In this document: piece by piece, positions 8,807 through 16,516 of the stretch | How the letters are laid out: each line of letters opens with the position of its first letter | How positions within the stretch are numbered: the first letter of the stretch is position 1 | Assembly (NCBI GenBank): GCA_001556995.1 | Contig: LSKF01000004.1 | Location: 1-41,590, forward strand | Length of the DNA stretch: 41,590 nucleotides | Direction: 5' to 3' | DNA from: Erythrobacteraceae bacterium CCH12-C2 | GTDB lineage: Bacteria > Pseudomonadota > Alphaproteobacteria > Sphingomonadales > Sphingomonadaceae | The notes under the pieces: generated by a model | The model's database searches: none | Told to the model about the DNA's origin: nothing | Seen by the model: only the letters and a program-made list of their open reading frames with translations | Translations under genes and position numbers: made by a program

Positions 8807-8820
8807 TTGCGAGCGGTTCT

Positions 8821-8847
8821 CAATTCGGACGGAATCAGTCCGAATTG
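8821..8847. promoter_or_regulatory. Palindromic operator before the suf operon
   Basis: The perfect inverted repeat caattcggac / gtccgaattg has 10-bp arms (8821-8830 and 8838-8847) and a 7-base centre. It lies just downstream of the predicted -10 hexamer of the suf promoter and 15 bases ahead of the regulator start codon. A dimeric Rrf2 repressor bound here would block transcription start, so this is the best candidate for autoregulation. The sequence shows the palindrome; the binding protein is inferred. Confidence 0.65.
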
Positions 8848-8876
8848 GAATTAGGAGCAAACCACTCGCATTTCAA
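8848..8876 (-). promoter_or_regulatory. Predicted sigma70-type promoter of the suf operon
   Basis: On the minus strand a TTGAAA hexamer (8876-8871) is followed after exactly 17 bases by TAATTC (8853-8848). Both are acceptable -35 and -10 matches, and the start point would fall within the palindrome at 8821-8847. It is the only good hexamer pair I see between the AraC gene and the regulator gene. Confidence 0.5.
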
Positions 8877-8895
8877 CCGCTAAAGCTGCCCGTTC

Positions 8896-9816
8896 TCAGA
8901 CGTTGAGTTCCCGCAGATTGTTGGGGGCAATCATTTCGGCCAGATAGGGCGTGGTGTTATCGGTCAGCCGCGCCGGGGTCCGGCCGACAAAGTGCGCGAT
9001 TTCGCGGATCATGTGCGACTGATCGAAGAAGGCTTCGGCAATTTCCGCTTCATTCTCCATCGACAATTCCGGAGCCGAGAGCAGCGCTGCGGCGCGCAGC
9101 GCGCGGTATTTGCGGGCGAGCGCGCGAGGCGGCAGGCCGAAATACTGTTCCACCAGACGTTGGACCTGCCGCGCGGAATAGCCTGCCGCTCCGGCAAGAT
9201 CGCTCACCTCCGGGTTGAAGGATCCGCCCAGCCACCGGCCCGTGGCGACGATCAGTTCCAGATGACGCGGATTGACCGGCTTGGCGTTGCGGCCGATGAA
9301 CCCGCCGATCGCAAGCGCGCAATCGCGCCCCTTCATGGTGCCTGACCGATAAGCGGCCATCAGCTGCTCACCCAACACGTCAATCTCAGGGCCAAGCACT
9401 TGGGCAGCGGGCAGCAGCCGATCCCGATAGCGTCCGGCGTGAAGCCCCGTCAGCGCGGCCCAGCCCAAAGGGCTGAGCGCCGCGCCGAAGGCATGGAACG
9501 GCCCTTCCACCACGATGGGTGTCGCGCGGGACAAGGGCGTCAGCAGGCCAACCTGGTGGTTGGGATCGCGGTGGCCGGCCGCAAAGTGCATCTCTCCCGT
9601 CCCGTGCGGGAACAGGCACAGATTGCCAATCGCCGCGGGTTGGATGTCGCGGATCTCAGGTTCGTCGCAGCGGAAATGATAGAGGGTGGTGATCAGCGGC
9701 GCGAGGGCAGGCGGCGGATCGATGTAATCCACGGCAATGAGCGCAGAGGAGGTCAGGCTGATATCATCAGCCTGCGCATGGCTCTGCGGTTTCATTTGAG
9801 GGTTGATGGTGTCCAT
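8896..9816 (-). CDS. AraC-family transcriptional regulator
   Basis: The 306-residue protein has an N-terminal region of about 180 residues without clear motifs, of the kind often found with DUF6597-like sensor domains (G-N-L-C-L-F-P-H-G-T-G and F-G-A-A-L-S-P-L-G-W are visible), and a C-terminal AraC helix-turn-helix domain with V-S-D-L-A-G-A-A-G-Y-S-A-R-Q-V-Q-R-L and a second helix around F-F-D-Q-S-H-M-I-R-E-I-A-H-F-V-G-R-T-P-A. It lies 89 bases upstream of the suf regulator on the same strand, but the suf promoter lies between, so it is probably a separate unit. Targets and ligand are unknown. Confidence 0.88.
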   Translation of the reverse strand: MDTINPQMKPQSHAQADDISLTSSALIAVDYIDPPPALAPLITTLYHFRCDEPEIRDIQPAAIGNLCLFPHGTGEMHFAAGHRDPNHQVGLLTPLSRATPIVVEGPFHAFGAALSPLGWAALTGLHAGRYRDRLLPAAQVLGPEIDVLGEQLMAAYRSGTMKGRDCALAIGGFIGRNAKPVNPRHLELIVATGRWLGGSFNPEVSDLAGAAGYSARQVQRLVEQYFGLPPRALARKYRALRAAALLSAPELSMENEAEIAEAFFDQSHMIREIAHFVGRTPARLTDNTTPYLAEMIAPNNLRELNV

Positions 9817-9874
9817 ACTTCGGAAGCGCCACTATTCCCAAGATCGTTCTTCAAGTCAAAACATGGCGACGATG

Positions 9875-9909
9875 AAAAAAGAGGCGGCGCTCCGTGTGGA
9901 GCGCCGCCT
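9875..9909 (-). terminator. Rho-independent terminator for a minus-strand transcript
   Basis: Read on the minus strand, a perfect stem of 11-12 bp (aggcggcgctcc against ggagcgccgcct, 9909-9898 and 9893-9882, loop of 4) is followed by T-C-T-T-T-T-T-T. This is a textbook intrinsic terminator in one direction only; on the plus strand no T-run follows. No annotated minus-strand gene lies to its right before pyrD (plus strand), so it must end a short unrecognised transcript or read-through from the pyrD antisense strand. Confidence 0.82.
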
Positions 9910-9985
9910 ACGTTAGTTGAGGAACTCTTGGCATTTCTGCTCCGAGCCCTTCGGGTCGCAGTTCCGCCATATTCTGCGAATCGCA
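9875..9985 (-). ncRNA. Putative small RNA or small-peptide transcript upstream of pyrD
   Basis: Upstream of the orphan terminator, on the minus strand, a TACAAT hexamer (9997-9992) could serve as a -10, although no good -35 is present. The RNA would then begin near 9985, carry a 6-bp hairpin (tctgcg / cgcaga, 9973-9987) at its very start and a ccc-gaa-ggg hairpin near 9945, and end in the strong terminator. A short frame in this stretch ends in C-D-P-K-G-S-E-Q-K-C-Q-E-F-L-N with its TAA at 9915-9913, just before the terminator stem, but it lacks a convincing start. Existence of a transcript is inferred; its type is open. Confidence 0.3.
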
Positions 9986-10064
9986 GATGGGATTGTATGC
10001 AAGCGACAGAAGCCGGTGCGACGATGCTCGACATTGACGGTGCTGTGGCATAGGCGCGCACCCG

Positions 10065-11108
10065 ATGTTGTTTCCGCTGATCAGGCCTGCGCTGTTCACT
10101 CTTGACCCGGAAGTGGGACACCGGCTCGCCATCCGCGTGCTGGCGACCTTGCCGGTGCGGGCACCGATGCCGATCCCGGCGTCGCTGGCCACCACCGTCG
10201 CGGGTCTCGATTTCCCCAACCCGGTCGGCGTTGCTGCGGGGTTCGACAAGGACGCCGAGGTGCCTGACGCGCTGCTTGGGCTGGGTTTCGGGTTCACCGA
10301 AGTGGGCTCGATCACGCCGCTCCCGCAGGAGGGCAATCCCAAACCGCGCCTGTTCCGGCTGGTCGAGGACCGGGCGGTGATCAATCGCATGGGGTTCAAC
10401 AATGCCGGAGGAGCGGCGGCGCGGGCACGGCTCGAAGCGCGCGCCGGGCGGCCGGGGATCGTCGGGGTGAACATCGGCGCGAACAAGGATTCGCCCGACC
10501 GCATCGCCGATTATGCGATCATGGCGCGGATGATGGCGTCGCTGGCGAGCTATCTGTGCGTCAACATCTCCAGTCCCAACACGCCGGGCCTGCGCGCCTT
10601 GCAGGATGAGGGCGCGCTGACTGGCCTAATCGATGCGGTGATCGCCGCGCGGGCCGAGCCGGATTGCGCTGTGCTGCCGCCGATCTTCCTGAAAGTCGCT
10701 CCCGATCTCGAGCCGGCCGATATCGACGCCATCGCCCGCATCGCGATGGACAAGCAATTGGGCGCGCTGGTGGTGTCGAACACCACGATTGCTCGGCCTG
10801 CCCTGCGTTCGCACCATGCGGGCGAGACGGGCGGGCTGTCCGGCGCGCCCTTGCGGGACGCTGCGCTGGCGCGGCTGCGCGATTTCCGCAAGGCGACTGG
10901 CGGGGCTATTCCACTGGTGGGGGTGGGCGGCATTGCCACCGCTGAACACGCGTGGGAACGCATCCGCGCGGGGGCCTCGCTGGTGCAGCTCTATTCGGCG
11001 ATGGTCTATGAAGGGCCGGGCCTTGGCGCGCGGATCGTGCGCGGGCTGGAGCGCCTCATGCGCCGCGATGGGTTCTCCAGCATTGCCGAAGCGGTGGGAA
11101 GCGAATAG
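10065..11108 (+). CDS. pyrD: Dihydroorotate dehydrogenase (quinone), class 2
   Basis: Class 2 DHODH oxidises dihydroorotate to orotate in pyrimidine synthesis, passing electrons through FMN to membrane quinone. The 347-residue protein has the N-terminal helical extension typical of class 2 (residues 1-40), then the FMN barrel: A-A-G-F-D-K-D-A (57-64), G-S-I-T-P (81-85), N-R-M-G-F-N-N-A-G (107-115), N-I-S-S-P-N-T-P-G-L-R with the catalytic serine at S170, and the C-terminal G-V-G-G-I and A-S-L-V-Q-L-Y-S FMN phosphate motifs. The ATG at 10065 gives the normal length. It is followed closely by ggt. Confidence 0.97.
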   Translation: MLFPLIRPALFTLDPEVGHRLAIRVLATLPVRAPMPIPASLATTVAGLDFPNPVGVAAGFDKDAEVPDALLGLGFGFTEVGSITPLPQEGNPKPRLFRLVEDRAVINRMGFNNAGGAAARARLEARAGRPGIVGVNIGANKDSPDRIADYAIMARMMASLASYLCVNISSPNTPGLRALQDEGALTGLIDAVIAARAEPDCAVLPPIFLKVAPDLEPADIDAIARIAMDKQLGALVVSNTTIARPALRSHHAGETGGLSGAPLRDAALARLRDFRKATGGAIPLVGVGGIATAEHAWERIRAGASLVQLYSAMVYEGPGLGARIVRGLERLMRRDGFSSIAEAVGSE

Positions 11109-11118
11109 CACCGCACCT

Positions 11119-12834
11119 ATGCGTTTTCTGCCCGCCCTGTTCGCCCCGCTAGCCCTTGCCCTTTCGGGCTGCGCCACCTCTCAGACGCTCGCCACGGTCG
11201 ATCCTGCACCCGTCAGTGCGGGCGCGGTCAGCAGCGCCGATCCGCGCGCGACGGCTGCGGGCGAGGCGATCCTCGCGCAAGGCGGCTCGGCGGTCGATGC
11301 GGCCATCGCAGTGATGCTTGCCCTGACCGTGGTCGAACCGCAAAGCTCCGGGATCGGCGGCGGCGGCTTTCTGGTGCGGGCTGATGCTGAAGATGGCGCG
11401 CTGGTGACTTATGACGGGCGCGAAACCGCCCCTGCCGCTGCCACACCCGCCAGGTTCCTTGATGCGCAAGGCAAGCTGCTCGGCCGTGAGCCCCGCGTCT
11501 TCTCCGGCCTCAGCGTCGGCGTGCCCGGTAATGTCGCACTCGCCGCCAAGGCCCACGCGGCGCATGGCAAGCTGCCCTGGGCCAAGCTGTTCGAACCGGC
11601 GATCGCGCTCGCCGAGGATGGCTTCGTGATGAACCGGCGGCTCTACGAATCGCTGAATGGCAACAAGGGCCGCGCGGACAAAAGCCCGGCGGCCAAGGCC
11701 GTGTTCTTCGGCGCGGATGGTGAGCCCTTGCCTGTCGGGGCGACGGTGAAAGTCCCCGAACTCGCCGCCACCCTGCGCACGCTGGCGGCCGACGGCCCCA
11801 AGGCGATGTATGGCAACAAGCCCGCCGCTGCCTTCGCGGCCTATGTCGCGGGCGAAACCCCGCAGGACGGGCGCATGACCGCCGCTGATGTCACCGCCTA
11901 CCAGCCCAAGGAGCGCGAGCCTGTTTGCGCCCGTTACCGCGTCTATCGGGTGTGCGGCATGGGCCCGCCGTCTTCGGGTGGGACGGCGGTCGCGCAGATG
12001 CTCGGCCAGCTGGAACGGTTTGATCTCGCAGCGCTCGGCCCGAACAGCCCGGTGTTCTGGCACCTGTTCATCGAAAGCCAGCGCCTCGCATATGCCGACC
12101 GTGAGATGTATTCGGGCGATGCCGATTTCATCGCGGTTCCCACCGCCGGGCTGGTCGATCCGGGCTACCTTGCCAGCCGCTCGGCGCTGATTGACCCTGC
12201 CGCCCGCATTGCCAAGCCCGAAGCCGGTGTCCCGCCGGGTGCGCCGCTCGCCCGCGGAGACGGGCCAGAGGAGCCGGAGAACGGCACCACCCATTTTTCA
12301 GTGGTTGATGCGAGCGGCAACGCCGTCAGCTACACCTCCACCATTGAAGGCGCGTTCGGATCGGGGCTGCACTGGCGCGGGTTCTATCTCAACAATGAAC
12401 TCACCGACTTCACCCTGACCCCTGAGGTCGATGGCAAGCCGGTCGCCAACCGGGTCGAGGGCGGCAAGCGCCCGCGCTCCTCAATGGCGCCGACCATTGT
12501 CTATGGTCCGGACGGCAAGGTCGTGCTGGTCATCGGTGCAGCGGGTGGCCCGACGATCCCCGTCACCGTCGCGCGCGGCATCATCGGCGTCCTGGATTTC
12601 GGGCTCGGTGCGCAAGAGGCGCTCGCGCTCCCCTTTGCGATGTCCTTCGGCGACAGCTTGCTGATCGAGGAGGGCACCGCGCTGGTGGCGATGAAGGACG
12701 ATCTCATCGCGCTGGGCCACACCGCGATCCGCGCCGGAGCGGCCCCGATCAAGGCCAATGCGCTCGGGCGGCGGCCTGATGGCACATGGGAAGTTGCGAC
12801 CGAGCCGCGCCTTGTGAGCGCCGTTACGCCCTGA
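11119..12834 (+). CDS. ggt: Gamma-glutamyltransferase, predicted lipoprotein
   Basis: GGT cleaves or transfers the gamma-glutamyl group of glutathione and related compounds, normally in the periplasm. The 571-residue precursor starts with a lipoprotein signal ending in the lipobox L-S-G-C (C18), so it is probably membrane-anchored. The large-subunit part begins around residue 35 with D-P-R-A-T-A-A-G-E-A-I-L. The autoprocessing site is N-G-T-T-H-F-S-V-V-D, in which the first Thr, T390, would become the nucleophile at the N-terminus of the small subunit. The G-P-P-S-S-G-G motif and the G-x-A-G-G-P-T-I-P motif (GSGG-like oxyanion region) are present. The start lies 10 bases after pyrD; an in-frame extension upstream overlaps pyrD and is rejected. 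Confidence 0.94.
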   Translation: MRFLPALFAPLALALSGCATSQTLATVDPAPVSAGAVSSADPRATAAGEAILAQGGSAVDAAIAVMLALTVVEPQSSGIGGGGFLVRADAEDGALVTYDGRETAPAAATPARFLDAQGKLLGREPRVFSGLSVGVPGNVALAAKAHAAHGKLPWAKLFEPAIALAEDGFVMNRRLYESLNGNKGRADKSPAAKAVFFGADGEPLPVGATVKVPELAATLRTLAADGPKAMYGNKPAAAFAAYVAGETPQDGRMTAADVTAYQPKEREPVCARYRVYRVCGMGPPSSGGTAVAQMLGQLERFDLAALGPNSPVFWHLFIESQRLAYADREMYSGDADFIAVPTAGLVDPGYLASRSALIDPAARIAKPEAGVPPGAPLARGDGPEEPENGTTHFSVVDASGNAVSYTSTIEGAFGSGLHWRGFYLNNELTDFTLTPEVDGKPVANRVEGGKRPRSSMAPTIVYGPDGKVVLVIGAAGGPTIPVTVARGIIGVLDFGLGAQEALALPFAMSFGDSLLIEEGTALVAMKDDLIALGHTAIRAGAAPIKANALGRRPDGTWEVATEPRLVSAVTP

Positions 12835-12967
12835 GCGCGTTCGTGCGCCGGGGGAAGAGGCATCCGGGCGCTTGCCGCTACGGTTTTGACCTTCTAATCT
12901 GCGCGCAACACGTGGGTCACAACCGAGCCTGCGAACCATAACCCGAAGGGATCAGGAGCCTTTGCCA

Positions 12968-14827
12968 GTGCATTCCCCCGCTTTGCCGCACGCCGCCCGT
13001 GCCGTCGCCAATCCGGCTGACCACCAGCTGTTGCAGGACATCGATAACGCCCAGAACCTTGTGGCGCTGTTCCTCAAGCGCGCTGACCAGAAGGTCGATG
13101 CGCCCTTCCTCGGCCACAAGACTGGCGGGCAGTGGGTCACGCAAAGCTGGCGCTCGGCTGCCGAGCAGGTGTGCCTGCTGGCAGAGGCGCTGCGTCGCAT
13201 GGGCCTGAATGATGGCGACCGGGTTGCACTGGTGTCCGAGAACCGCCCCGAATGGTGCATCGCCGATCTGGCGATCATGGCCGCCGGCTGCATCACCGTG
13301 CCGACCTACACCACCAACACCCGCCGCGATCACGCGCATATCCTCGACAATTCAGGCGCGCGCGCGGTGTTTGTCTCGAACGAAAAGCTACTCGCCCCTG
13401 TGGTCGGCGCGATCGGGCAGACGGGTCTCGTCGAGCATGTGATCGGGATAGAGGACCTGAAGCGCCAGCAATCGGGCAGCTTTGAATATCACTTCTGGGG
13501 CACGCTGATCACCGGCGATGCGGCGGCGGCGCGGGCCGCGGTGGACGCGCGCATCGGCGCAATCCAGCGCGAAGACACCGCCTGCCTGATCTACACCAGT
13601 GGCACTGGCGGCGCGCCCCGGGGCGTGATGCAGCACCACGGGGCGATCCTGTGCAATGTTGCCGGCGCAGCCGAGGTGCTGCTCGAGGATTTCGGCATCA
13701 CCGACGAACGCTTCCTCTCGTTCCTCCCGCTCTCCCACGCCTACGAACATTCGGGTGGACAATATCTCCCCATCGGTGTGGGCGCGGAGATTTTCTATTC
13801 CGAAGGGCTCGAAAAGCTCGCCTCGAACATCGAGGAAACGCGCCCCACCATCATGGTCGTCGTCCCGCGCCTGTTCGAAGTGCTGCGCACCCGCATCATG
13901 AAGCAGGTCGAAAAACAGGGCAAAGTTGCCAACTTCATGATGGATAGCGCGCTCAAGATTGCCGAGCACACCAAGGAAGGCAAAAAACGCCTGCGCGACC
14001 GGCCCTTGGATTTCCTCGTCGAAAAGACGCTGCGCCCAAAAATCCGCGCCAAATTCGGCGGGCGGATCAAGGTGATGGTTTCGGGCGGCGCGCCCCTGAA
14101 CCCCGAGGTCGGCAATTTCTTCGACGCGATGGGCCTCACCATGCTGCAAGGCTACGGCCAGACCGAAGCCGGACCGGTGATCAGCTGCAACCGCCCCAAG
14201 GTCGGGCTCAAGATGGACACGGTCGGCCCGCCGCTGCGGGGGGTTGAGGTGCGGATCGCCGAGGATGGCGAGATCCTGGTGCGCGGCGAGCTGGTGATGC
14301 ACGGCTATTGGCGCAACGATGCCGAAACCGCGCGCACGCTCAAGGACGGCTGGCTGCACACGGGCGACATCGGCCACTTGGACAGCAAGGGCCGGATCGT
14401 CATCACCGACCGCAAGAAGGACATGATCGTCAACGACAAGGGCGACAATATCGCCCCCCAGAAGGTCGAAGGGATGCTCACGCTCCAGCCCGAAATCGCG
14501 CAGGCGATGGTAAGCGGGGACAAGCGGCCCTACGTGGTCGGCCTGATCGTGCCCGATGCCGAATGGGCGCTGGAATGGGCGCGGGCCAATGACGAGAAGT
14601 TTGATCTCAAAGCCCTGCAACAGCTCCCCGCCTTCAAGAACGCGGTGCGCGCGGCGGTGGACCGCACCAATGCTGATCTCTCAGTGATCGAAAAGGTGCG
14701 CCAGTTCGCCTTCGCGGAAGAGGCCTTCACCATCGAGAACGAGGAAATGACGCCGAGCATGAAGATCCGCCGTCACAAGATCCGCGAGCGGTATCAGGAG
14801 CGGATCGACGGGCTGTATCGGGGTTAG
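12968..14827 (+). CDS. Long-chain acyl-CoA synthetase (AMP-forming)
   Basis: This enzyme activates fatty acids to acyl-CoA through an acyl-adenylate. The 619-residue protein carries the AMP-binding motifs L-I-Y-T-S-G-T-G-G-A-P-R-G-V (about 204-217; the usual K before the G-V is replaced by R), G-Y-G-Q-T-E-A-G-P (adenine site), and D-G-W-L-H-T-G-D-I-G-H followed by I-T-D-R-K-K-D-M-I-V, the hinge to the C-terminal domain. It resembles the long FAA1/FadD15-like subgroup rather than E. coli FadD. The GTG at 12968 lies 9 bases after an AGGAG; a TTG two codons earlier is only 3 bases from it and less likely. Cytoplasmic or peripheral membrane location is expected. Confidence 0.9.
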   Translation: MHSPALPHAARAVANPADHQLLQDIDNAQNLVALFLKRADQKVDAPFLGHKTGGQWVTQSWRSAAEQVCLLAEALRRMGLNDGDRVALVSENRPEWCIADLAIMAAGCITVPTYTTNTRRDHAHILDNSGARAVFVSNEKLLAPVVGAIGQTGLVEHVIGIEDLKRQQSGSFEYHFWGTLITGDAAAARAAVDARIGAIQREDTACLIYTSGTGGAPRGVMQHHGAILCNVAGAAEVLLEDFGITDERFLSFLPLSHAYEHSGGQYLPIGVGAEIFYSEGLEKLASNIEETRPTIMVVVPRLFEVLRTRIMKQVEKQGKVANFMMDSALKIAEHTKEGKKRLRDRPLDFLVEKTLRPKIRAKFGGRIKVMVSGGAPLNPEVGNFFDAMGLTMLQGYGQTEAGPVISCNRPKVGLKMDTVGPPLRGVEVRIAEDGEILVRGELVMHGYWRNDAETARTLKDGWLHTGDIGHLDSKGRIVITDRKKDMIVNDKGDNIAPQKVEGMLTLQPEIAQAMVSGDKRPYVVGLIVPDAEWALEWARANDEKFDLKALQQLPAFKNAVRAAVDRTNADLSVIEKVRQFAFAEEAFTIENEEMTPSMKIRRHKIRERYQERIDGLYRG

Positions 14828-14843
14828 GGCATTGCCTCCGTCG

Positions 14844-15362
14844 TCACCCCGGACTTGATCCGGGGTTGGGCTTCTTCAGTTCAGCCAGCAACGCCGGATT
14901 GCCAGTCAGATTACGGATCTGGTCGGCAATCGAGCGACCGTCGTTGGCGGCCACTTTGAGAAGCTCCCTGCATTCATCGTCGGTCCAAACTCGGTCAGGC
15001 GTAACGTCGTATCGGTCAAGTGGCAGGTGGCGCGTCAGGAAGAAGCGATTTCCGGCGCCATCATGGACAACCATGATCGAGGCATGGGCCAACAGGTGAC
15101 GAAGTGGACGAAACGATCGCCATCGCTCGATGCGCCGGTGCAGCGTCCGGCAACGTTTGTCGCTGCTTCCCGCCAATCTGCTGCTGAGTTCTTTCAGGCT
15201 CGACAAAGGGCCATTCTCAACCGGCAAGTCGAGTGCGATACACAGCTGTCCAATAGCCCGCTCCGCTATTGCGAAATGGTTCAATACGCGACCCAGCCAA
15301 TCGAATGGCTCGATTGGGACAGCCACCGCTGAGCCAGTGTTGATTGCGGTTAGTTCATTCAC
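14844..15362 (-). CDS. Hypothetical protein whose C-terminus is encoded by a REP element
   Basis: The 172-residue protein has no signal peptide or membrane segment. Its centre (about 40-100) is helical and contains R-T-L-H-R-R-I-E-R-W-R and L-R-H-L-L-A-H-A; the R-x-x-L-A-H pattern recalls helical proteins of unknown role related to HEPN-like domains, but I cannot assign it. Base composition (AT-richer, long AT stretches upstream) differs a little from neighbours. The last residues (N-P-G-S-S-P-G) and the stop codon are encoded by the REP hairpin at 14846-14866, so the original end was probably altered by repeat insertion. It is convergent with the acyl-CoA synthetase gene. Confidence 0.62.
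   Translation of the reverse strand: MNELTAINTGSAVAVPIEPFDWLGRVLNHFAIAERAIGQLCIALDLPVENGPLSSLKELSSRLAGSSDKRCRTLHRRIERWRSFRPLRHLLAHASIMVVHDGAGNRFFLTRHLPLDRYDVTPDRVWTDDECRELLKVAANDGRSIADQIRNLTGNPALLAELKKPNPGSSPG
14846..14866. repeat. REP hairpin (ccccgga-cttga-tccgggg) between convergent genes
   Basis: A perfect 7-bp stem (14847-14853 with 14859-14865, extended by one A-T pair) with a 5-base loop. The form gtcaccccggacttgatccgggg is a very common dispersed repeat in alphaproteobacteria. It sits between the ends of the convergent acyl-CoA synthetase and hypothetical genes and supplies the stop codon of the latter. It may slow or stop transcription from either side, though no T-run follows. Confidence 0.8.
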
Positions 15363-15380
15363 ACTCCATCATTAGACTAC

Positions 15381-15432
15381 AAGGCTTTAAGCCTTCCTCA
15401 CCAACCCCAAATCATCCCAAGAAATTTGGGGT
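15381..15432. promoter_or_regulatory. Two adjacent palindromes upstream of the LuxR/DUF4019 gene
   Basis: A perfect 15-base palindrome aaggctt-t-aagcctt (15381-15395) is followed by an inverted repeat accccaaat / atttggggt with 9-bp perfect arms (15404-15412 and 15424-15432, 11-base centre). The second ends 34 bases before the ATG of the LuxR-type gene, a fitting place for an operator. A partly similar sequence (accacaaatcat ... aaatggggta) occurs at 16296-16322. Binding proteins are unknown; the LuxR-type protein itself is one candidate. Confidence 0.5.
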
Positions 15433-15466
15433 AGCCTGTCCGCAGGCCCCGCCCTAACCTTGTCCC

Positions 15467-16258
15467 ATGACGACCGGCCTCGACGCGCTCACGAGCAAGG
15501 AGAAGGAGACGCTGCGGCTGATCCTGCGCGGGCATGATGCCAAGTCCTCGGCGCGCGAACTCGGGCTTTCGGTGCATACGGTCAACGAACGGCTGCGCGA
15601 GGCGCGGCGCAAGCTTGGCGTGACCAGCAGTCGTGAGGCCGCGCGGCGGTTGCTGGCGGAGGAGGGCGATACCGCCGAAATGCCCCCCGAATTTCATGCG
15701 GACAAGGCTTTGGGGGATGCGGCAGAGGCCCCCGTCGCGGCAGACATGACAGCACCTGCCAACCGGCGGCGGGCGTGGTTTGGCCTTGGACCCGGCCTCG
15801 CCCTGACTTTGATCGGAGTGCTTGTTATGTCGTTTATCCTTGCCGCCCTGCTGCTTCCTGCGGCACCTTTTTCGACACCCGCTGCGCCTGCGGTCTCCCT
15901 CAACGAAGCGGCGGCTTCGGCTGCGCCGGTCAACCTTGATGCGGTTCAGGACCGCGCCCGCGCTTGGCTCGCGCTGATCGACAAGGGCGCGTGGCAAGCG
16001 AGCCATGCCGCAAGCGGCGCGCCGTTCCGCAGTGCCATCACCGCCCCGCGCTGGGCCGAGACGATTGCACAGGTGCGTGATCCCTTGGGCCCCGTAGTGA
16101 AGCGCGAATTGCTCGAATACGGCTCGCAATCCGCCCCGCGAGAAGTGCGGATCGTACTGTTCCGGACCGACTTCGCCAATGCCCAAGGCGCCACCGAGAC
16201 CGTGACGCTGGAGCGTGAGGGCGGGGAATACCGGGTGGTCGGTTACTGGATCAAGTAG
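15467..16258 (+). CDS. Membrane-anchored LuxR-type HTH protein with DUF4019 domain
   Basis: The 263-residue protein starts with a LuxR/GerE helix-turn-helix (about 8-65) with L-T-S-K-E-K-E-T-L-R-L-I and A-R-E-L-G-L-S-V-H-T-V-N-E-R-L. A linker leads to one membrane helix (about 105-128, G-L-A-L-T-L-I-G-V-L-V-M-S-F-I-L-A-A-L). The rest (about 150-263) is a DUF4019-like domain with A-R-A-W-L-A-L-I-D-K-G-A-W, expected in the periplasm. It is thus a one-component, ToxR-like design: outside domain, membrane helix, DNA-binding domain inside. Signal and targets are unknown. It directly precedes the glycan locus but has its own upstream palindromes. Confidence 0.85.
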   Translation: MTTGLDALTSKEKETLRLILRGHDAKSSARELGLSVHTVNERLREARRKLGVTSSREAARRLLAEEGDTAEMPPEFHADKALGDAAEAPVAADMTAPANRRRAWFGLGPGLALTLIGVLVMSFILAALLLPAAPFSTPAAPAVSLNEAAASAAPVNLDAVQDRARAWLALIDKGAWQASHAASGAPFRSAITAPRWAETIAQVRDPLGPVVKRELLEYGSQSAPREVRIVLFRTDFANAQGATETVTLEREGGEYRVVGYWIK

Positions 16259-16342
16259 AAGGGCCGGACACACGGCCTTGCCCCGCACGCAAGAGACCAC
16301 AAATCATTTTTCAAATGGGGTACGTCCACTGCTAACCGGCAC

Positions 16343-16391
16343 GCGTACAGCGGATCAAGTCCATACTATTTCCTAAAACAATTTTCTTTAC
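16343..16391 (+). promoter_or_regulatory. Shared promoter/operator block of the sugar transporter operon
   Basis: This block resembles the one upstream of the TonB receptor gene (25388-25441): gcgt..cgcggatcaa-like start, aagtc and ccata in the middle, then the identical 16-mer aaacaattttctttac (16376-16391). The 16-mer overlaps a predicted -35 (TTTACA, 16387-16392), followed after 16 bases by TATCTT (16409-16414). The most economical reading is an operator for the ROK repressor encoded at 19598, acting on both promoters. Regulator identity is inferred. Confidence 0.6.
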
Positions 16392-16516
16392 ACCGCGACG
16401 TTCAGGGCTATCTTCCTCTTCGGAGAGAAACATCGCCGCCCCCTGCTTCCCACCGGCCAATGATCTTTTTGGGCGGCAGCTTGCAGGCAGATGGGGGGCG
16501 ATCAGAGGGGATGGGG

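Noticed and set aside
9908..10504. 198-codon minus-strand frame opposite pyrD
   Set aside because: Most of it is antisense to conserved pyrD codons; only the part at 9911-10002 is of possible interest and is reported separately.
10789..11118. Upstream extension of gamma-glutamyltransferase
   Set aside because: It runs through the pyrD gene in another frame; the lipoprotein signal peptide starts at 11119.
13388..14620. 410-codon minus-strand frame inside the acyl-CoA synthetase gene
   Set aside because: It is a shadow of the coding strand; no motif or ribosome binding site.
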